Origin: Pseudomonadota bacterium
GTDB taxonomy: Bacteria > Desulfobacterota > Desulfobacteria > Desulfobacterales > Desulfolunaceae
Assembly (NCBI GenBank): GCA_018818835.1
Contig: JAHIRD010000110.1
Span: 1 to 64,000 of the forward strand
Direction: 5' to 3'
Length of the DNA: 64,000 nucleotides
The translations under genes and the position numbers were made by a program. The notes under the pieces are model-generated. The model was not told where the DNA came from. It did not search any database and saw only the letters and a list, made by a program, of their open reading frames with translations. Below, piece after piece: positions 61,797 through 64,000 of this stretch; the first letter of the stretch is position 1; each line of letters starts with the position of its first letter.

Positions 61797-62566
61797 TCAG
61801 CGCCGGATGCGATATCGGTTCCACCACAGCCAAAGCCGTGATTCTTGATCAACAGACTGTGCTTGCCTCGGCCGTGATACCGGCCCGCCTGGATCCCGTG
61901 ATCTCTGCCAAAGAGGTGATGGACCTCTGTCTTCAGAAGGCCGGGCTTTCCATGGATCGTTTGGAGAAGATTGTGGGCACAGGCTATGGCCAGCAGCAGA
62001 TCCCCTTTGTAACCCGCTGTGAATCAGAAATCACCTGCCATGCCAGGGGCGCGTTTTTTCACAATCCGGGCACACGGATGATCATTGATATTGGCGGCCA
62101 GGATTCCAAAGTCATTAAACTGGATGATACAGGGAAGGTGGTTCAGTACAGTTACAACGATAAATGTGCGGCTGGGACAGGCCGTTTTCTGGAGATCATG
62201 GCCGAAGCCCTGGGTGTTTCCCTGGAAGACATGGGCGAAATCGGACTGACCTGCAGGGAAAAACTCAGTATTTCCAATCAATGCGTGATTTTTGCCGAAA
62301 CCGAAGTGGTGTCCCTGGTCAACGAGGAAAAAGACGTAAGCGATATCCTGAACGCCTTGTTCCGGGCCATGGCCCACCGGGTGTCTTCCCAGGCCCGCAC
62401 CCTTTTTATAGAAAACGATGTACTCATGACCGGGGGGGTGGCCAAAAATGTGGGCGTTTTCCAGGCCCTGGGCCAGAGCCTGGGTGTGACCATTAAAACA
62501 CCCCAGGGACTGGATCCCCAGAGCAACGGGGCTCTGGGCGCGGCACTTTTGGCACAGGAATCATAA
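61793..62566 (+). CDS. BadG/BcrD-type ATPase activator, second copy
   Basis: A 257-residue paralogue of the preceding activase: GCDIGSTTAKAVIL near 6, TGYGQQQIPF near 64, IDIGGQDSKVIKLDD near 96, NDKCAAGTGRFLEIM near 121, NQCVIFAETEV near 160 and GGVAKNVGVFQALG near 212. Two non-identical activases back to back is the class I benzoyl-CoA reductase arrangement; dehydratase systems usually have one. Last gene of the operon. Confidence 0.92.
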   Translation: MISAGCDIGSTTAKAVILDQQTVLASAVIPARLDPVISAKEVMDLCLQKAGLSMDRLEKIVGTGYGQQQIPFVTRCESEITCHARGAFFHNPGTRMIIDIGGQDSKVIKLDDTGKVVQYSYNDKCAAGTGRFLEIMAEALGVSLEDMGEIGLTCREKLSISNQCVIFAETEVVSLVNEEKDVSDILNALFRAMAHRVSSQARTLFIENDVLMTGGVAKNVGVFQALGQSLGVTIKTPQGLDPQSNGALGAALLAQES

Positions 62567-62590
62567 ATTTACCGCCACACGAAGACATGG

Positions 62591-62654
62591 CATAAGCCCT
62601 ATAGGTCCTATGGGACTTATGGGACGTATGACGAGTTGATAACGTCCAACGCTT
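62591..62654. repeat. decanucleotide repeat R, copy 4, with shared flank
   Basis: CATAAGCCCTATAGGTCCTA, then TGGGACTTATGGGACGTATG (10-bp period), followed by GTTGATAACGTCCAACGCTT, the flank also seen at 10192 and 95-110. It separates the convergent activase and tonB genes. Confidence 0.78.
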
Positions 62655-62668
62655 GGGCCGGTCCATTT

Positions 62669-63331
62669 TCAGGTCAATTCAAAGGTAATGGTCAATTCCA
62701 TGTGGAGGGGGCCGTCAAACAGGTTGGATGGGGGCCGGGCAAAGGGGGAGGCATTTTCCACGGCCTTGAGGGCGGCCTGGTCCAGGGACCGGTGACCGGA
62801 ATATTTGAGGATGGCAAGGGAGGATACCTGGCCGTCCGGGGTGATGGTAAATCGCACGGTGACCCGTCCTTCGATCATACGTCCCCTGGCTTTTTCAGGG
62901 TATTGTTTGGCGCTTTCAATTTTCATCCGGACCATATCGTAGTAGTCATTCTTCGAAAAAAGTCCCTGGCCATCCCCGGAGAACAGTCCGGAGAGACCTT
63001 CCACCTGATCTGCTGTGCTTATGGGCGTCTGGATGGTTTCCATCAGGGCCTTGGCCAAGGTTTTGTCTTCGGTGGGCATGTCACATCGTGGCATGGCCTT
63101 GGGGATGGAGGGCAGGGTGACGGCCGGGGCCGGGGGCCTGATCCTGGGCCTGGGGATGGCTCGCCCAGAAGGTTCAATCCCATCTTTCATGCTCAGTTCA
63201 ATGACCGTCAGAGACTCGGACCGATAGATTCCGGATATATAGACAAGCAACACCCCATGAACCAGAACGGACACAGCGATCATGGCCTGCATCAGGCGGT
63301 TGGCTTTTTTTCGGGTCAGCGGTTCAGTCAT
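62669..63331 (-). CDS. tonB: TonB energy-transducing protein
   Basis: A 220-residue periplasm-spanning protein. A cytoplasmic basic N-terminus and one membrane helix (AMIAVSVLVHGVLLVYISGI, about residues 16-35) lead to a Pro-rich linker (RPRIRPPAPAVTLPSIPKA) and a C-terminal TonB domain (YPEKARGRMIEGRVTVRFTI near 143; SLDQAALKAVENASPFARPP). The second ATG is chosen as start because AGGA lies 5 bases before it. It forms an operon with exbD and exbB and probably powers the TonB receptors of the corrinoid operon among others. Confidence 0.93.
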   Translation of the reverse strand: MTEPLTRKKANRLMQAMIAVSVLVHGVLLVYISGIYRSESLTVIELSMKDGIEPSGRAIPRPRIRPPAPAVTLPSIPKAMPRCDMPTEDKTLAKALMETIQTPISTADQVEGLSGLFSGDGQGLFSKNDYYDMVRMKIESAKQYPEKARGRMIEGRVTVRFTITPDGQVSSLAILKYSGHRSLDQAALKAVENASPFARPPSNLFDGPLHMELTITFELT

Positions 63332-63347
63332 TGTCATCCTTCATTTT

Positions 63348-63749
63348 TTACTTTTCCGTTGCCAGGCAGAGCCGCTCAGCCCCAGCAGCCTTGGCCAGAT
63401 CCATGACCTTTACGGCGCGGTTCAGCTCAACCAGCCGGTCGGCCTTGACCATGACCAGCCGGTCCTTTTGACCGCCTATCATGGTTTTCAATTCCTTGAA
63501 CAGGGCATCTTCCCTGAATTCCTTGGTGTTGATAAAGGCCCGTCCTTCCCGGTCCACATAGACAGTGATCTCTTCACGGGTAATCGGGGCAGAGGCTTTG
63601 GCCTGGGGTAATTTGACCTTGATGCCTTCTTCCACCATGAAGTTGGTGGTCAAAAGAAAATAGATCAACAGCATGAAAACAATATCAATCAGGGAGGTCA
63701 AGGGTGTCTGGATGGCGTATCTGGGCCTTTTTTTCCTGTGAACCAGCAT
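63348..63749 (-). CDS. exbD: ExbD biopolymer transport protein
   Basis: A 133-residue protein: one N-terminal membrane helix (SLIDIVFMLLIYFLLTTNF, residues 19-37) containing the conserved Asp22 that carries protons, then a periplasmic domain (VYVDREGRAFINTKEF, VMVKADRLVELNRAVKVMDL). It lies 3 bases from exbB and 16 bases before the chosen tonB start. Confidence 0.95.
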   Translation of the reverse strand: MLVHRKKRPRYAIQTPLTSLIDIVFMLLIYFLLTTNFMVEEGIKVKLPQAKASAPITREEITVYVDREGRAFINTKEFREDALFKELKTMIGGQKDRLVMVKADRLVELNRAVKVMDLAKAAGAERLCLATEK

Positions 63750-63752
63750 GGC

Positions 63753-64000
63753 TTAGTCCTTTTTTTTCAACATCAGGGCTTTGATAAAAACCACCGACCC
63801 GTCTTGCAATCGTGCTTCGTAGGCATCCACCCGGGCTGTCAGGTAGCTGTGGGCCACCATGGTGGGAAGGGCCACAGCCAGACCAAGAGCTGTGGTGAGC
63901 ATGGCCTCCCAGATGCCTCCGGCCAGAACAGCGGCATTGACCTTTCCGCCCATATTCTGGATGACCATGAAGGCCTTTATCATGCCGATGACCGTTCCCA
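63753..64000 (-). CDS. exbB: ExbB/TolQ proton channel, C-terminal part (runs off the window)
   Basis: The final 82 codons of a MotA/TolQ/ExbB protein: GTVIGMIKAFMVIQNMGG, then GGIWEAMLTTALGLAVALPT, the conserved last two helices. The frame is open to the right edge, so the N-terminus lies outside. Confidence 0.93.
   Translation of the reverse strand, partial: GTVIGMIKAFMVIQNMGGKVNAAVLAGGIWEAMLTTALGLAVALPTMVAHSYLTARVDAYEARLQDGSVVFIKALMLKKKD

Overview
The window reads as the chromosome of a strictly anaerobic, hydrogen- and CO2-metabolising sulfate reducer of the Desulfobacterales (Desulfobacterium-like; inferred). The support is an Hdr/Mvh electron-bifurcating hydrogenase cluster of a kind otherwise known from methanogens, a Hyb-type periplasmic [NiFe] hydrogenase with a complete hyp maturation set, a Wood-Ljungdahl-type MetF, a benzoyl-CoA-reductase/2-hydroxyacyl-CoA-dehydratase-like operon, and at least four in-frame UGA (selenocysteine) codons. 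No rRNA, tRNA, CRISPR array or intact transposon was seen.

Layout. 1-4.2 kb: zinc alcohol dehydrogenase, Mo/W oxidoreductase and a TetR regulator (minus strand). 4.4-7.8 kb: recD2 and an orphan DNA methyltransferase. 8.2-10.1 kb: a GDSL lipoprotein esterase with a lipase-chaperone-like partner. 10.5-23.5 kb (minus): a cobalamin-riboswitch-controlled operon of two TonB receptors, an exported BtuF-CbiZ fusion, an exported and membrane-anchored CobN/HmuS-like chelatase, a DUF2162 membrane protein, an ExbB-like protein and a DUF2149 protein. It looks like a dedicated corrinoid (or tetrapyrrole) capture and remodelling machine. 23.7-34.0 kb (minus): mvhA, mvhG, frhB-like, hdrC/B-like fusion, mvhD, hdrA and a maturation protease. 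Four of these genes (mvhA, hdrC/B-like, mvhD, hdrA) appear cut short by UGA, but each continues in frame with conserved sequence and a SECIS-like hairpin. 34.2-39.7 kb (minus): hybOABCD. 40.3-46.2 kb (plus): hypABFCDE. Then metF, an EVE-domain protein, a 5'-truncated peroxiredoxin remnant, an aldehyde dehydrogenase carrying the stub of an iron alcohol dehydrogenase, three uncharacterised genes, a hybrid sensor kinase, an operon of GMC oxidoreductase, unknown helical protein, two BcrB/BcrC-like subunits and two activases, and at the right edge tonB-exbD-exbB.

How the parts connect (inference). H2 oxidised at the cytoplasmic selenium-containing Mvh module would pass electrons through MvhD to HdrA for flavin-based bifurcation. 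FrhB- and HdrC/B-type subunits would provide exits to ferredoxin or another cofactor and to a thiol/disulfide-type acceptor. The Hyb enzyme would feed periplasmic H2 electrons to the membrane quinone pool. Hyp proteins and two adjacent proteases mature both enzymes. A 13-nt direct repeat containing TTGTGCAA in the hyb/hyp intergenic region recurs in part upstream of the hdr/mvh genes and may be a shared operator.

A second theme is repetitive DNA. Four or more families (a 10-bp-periodic motif, 190-300 bp elements with GCCTCCGGCGG inverted ends, a 30-bp exact repeat and REP-like hairpins) sit at gene boundaries. In several places they run into reading frames: the N-termini of the CobN-like protein and of one TonB receptor, and the C-termini of HypF and the DUF2162 protein.
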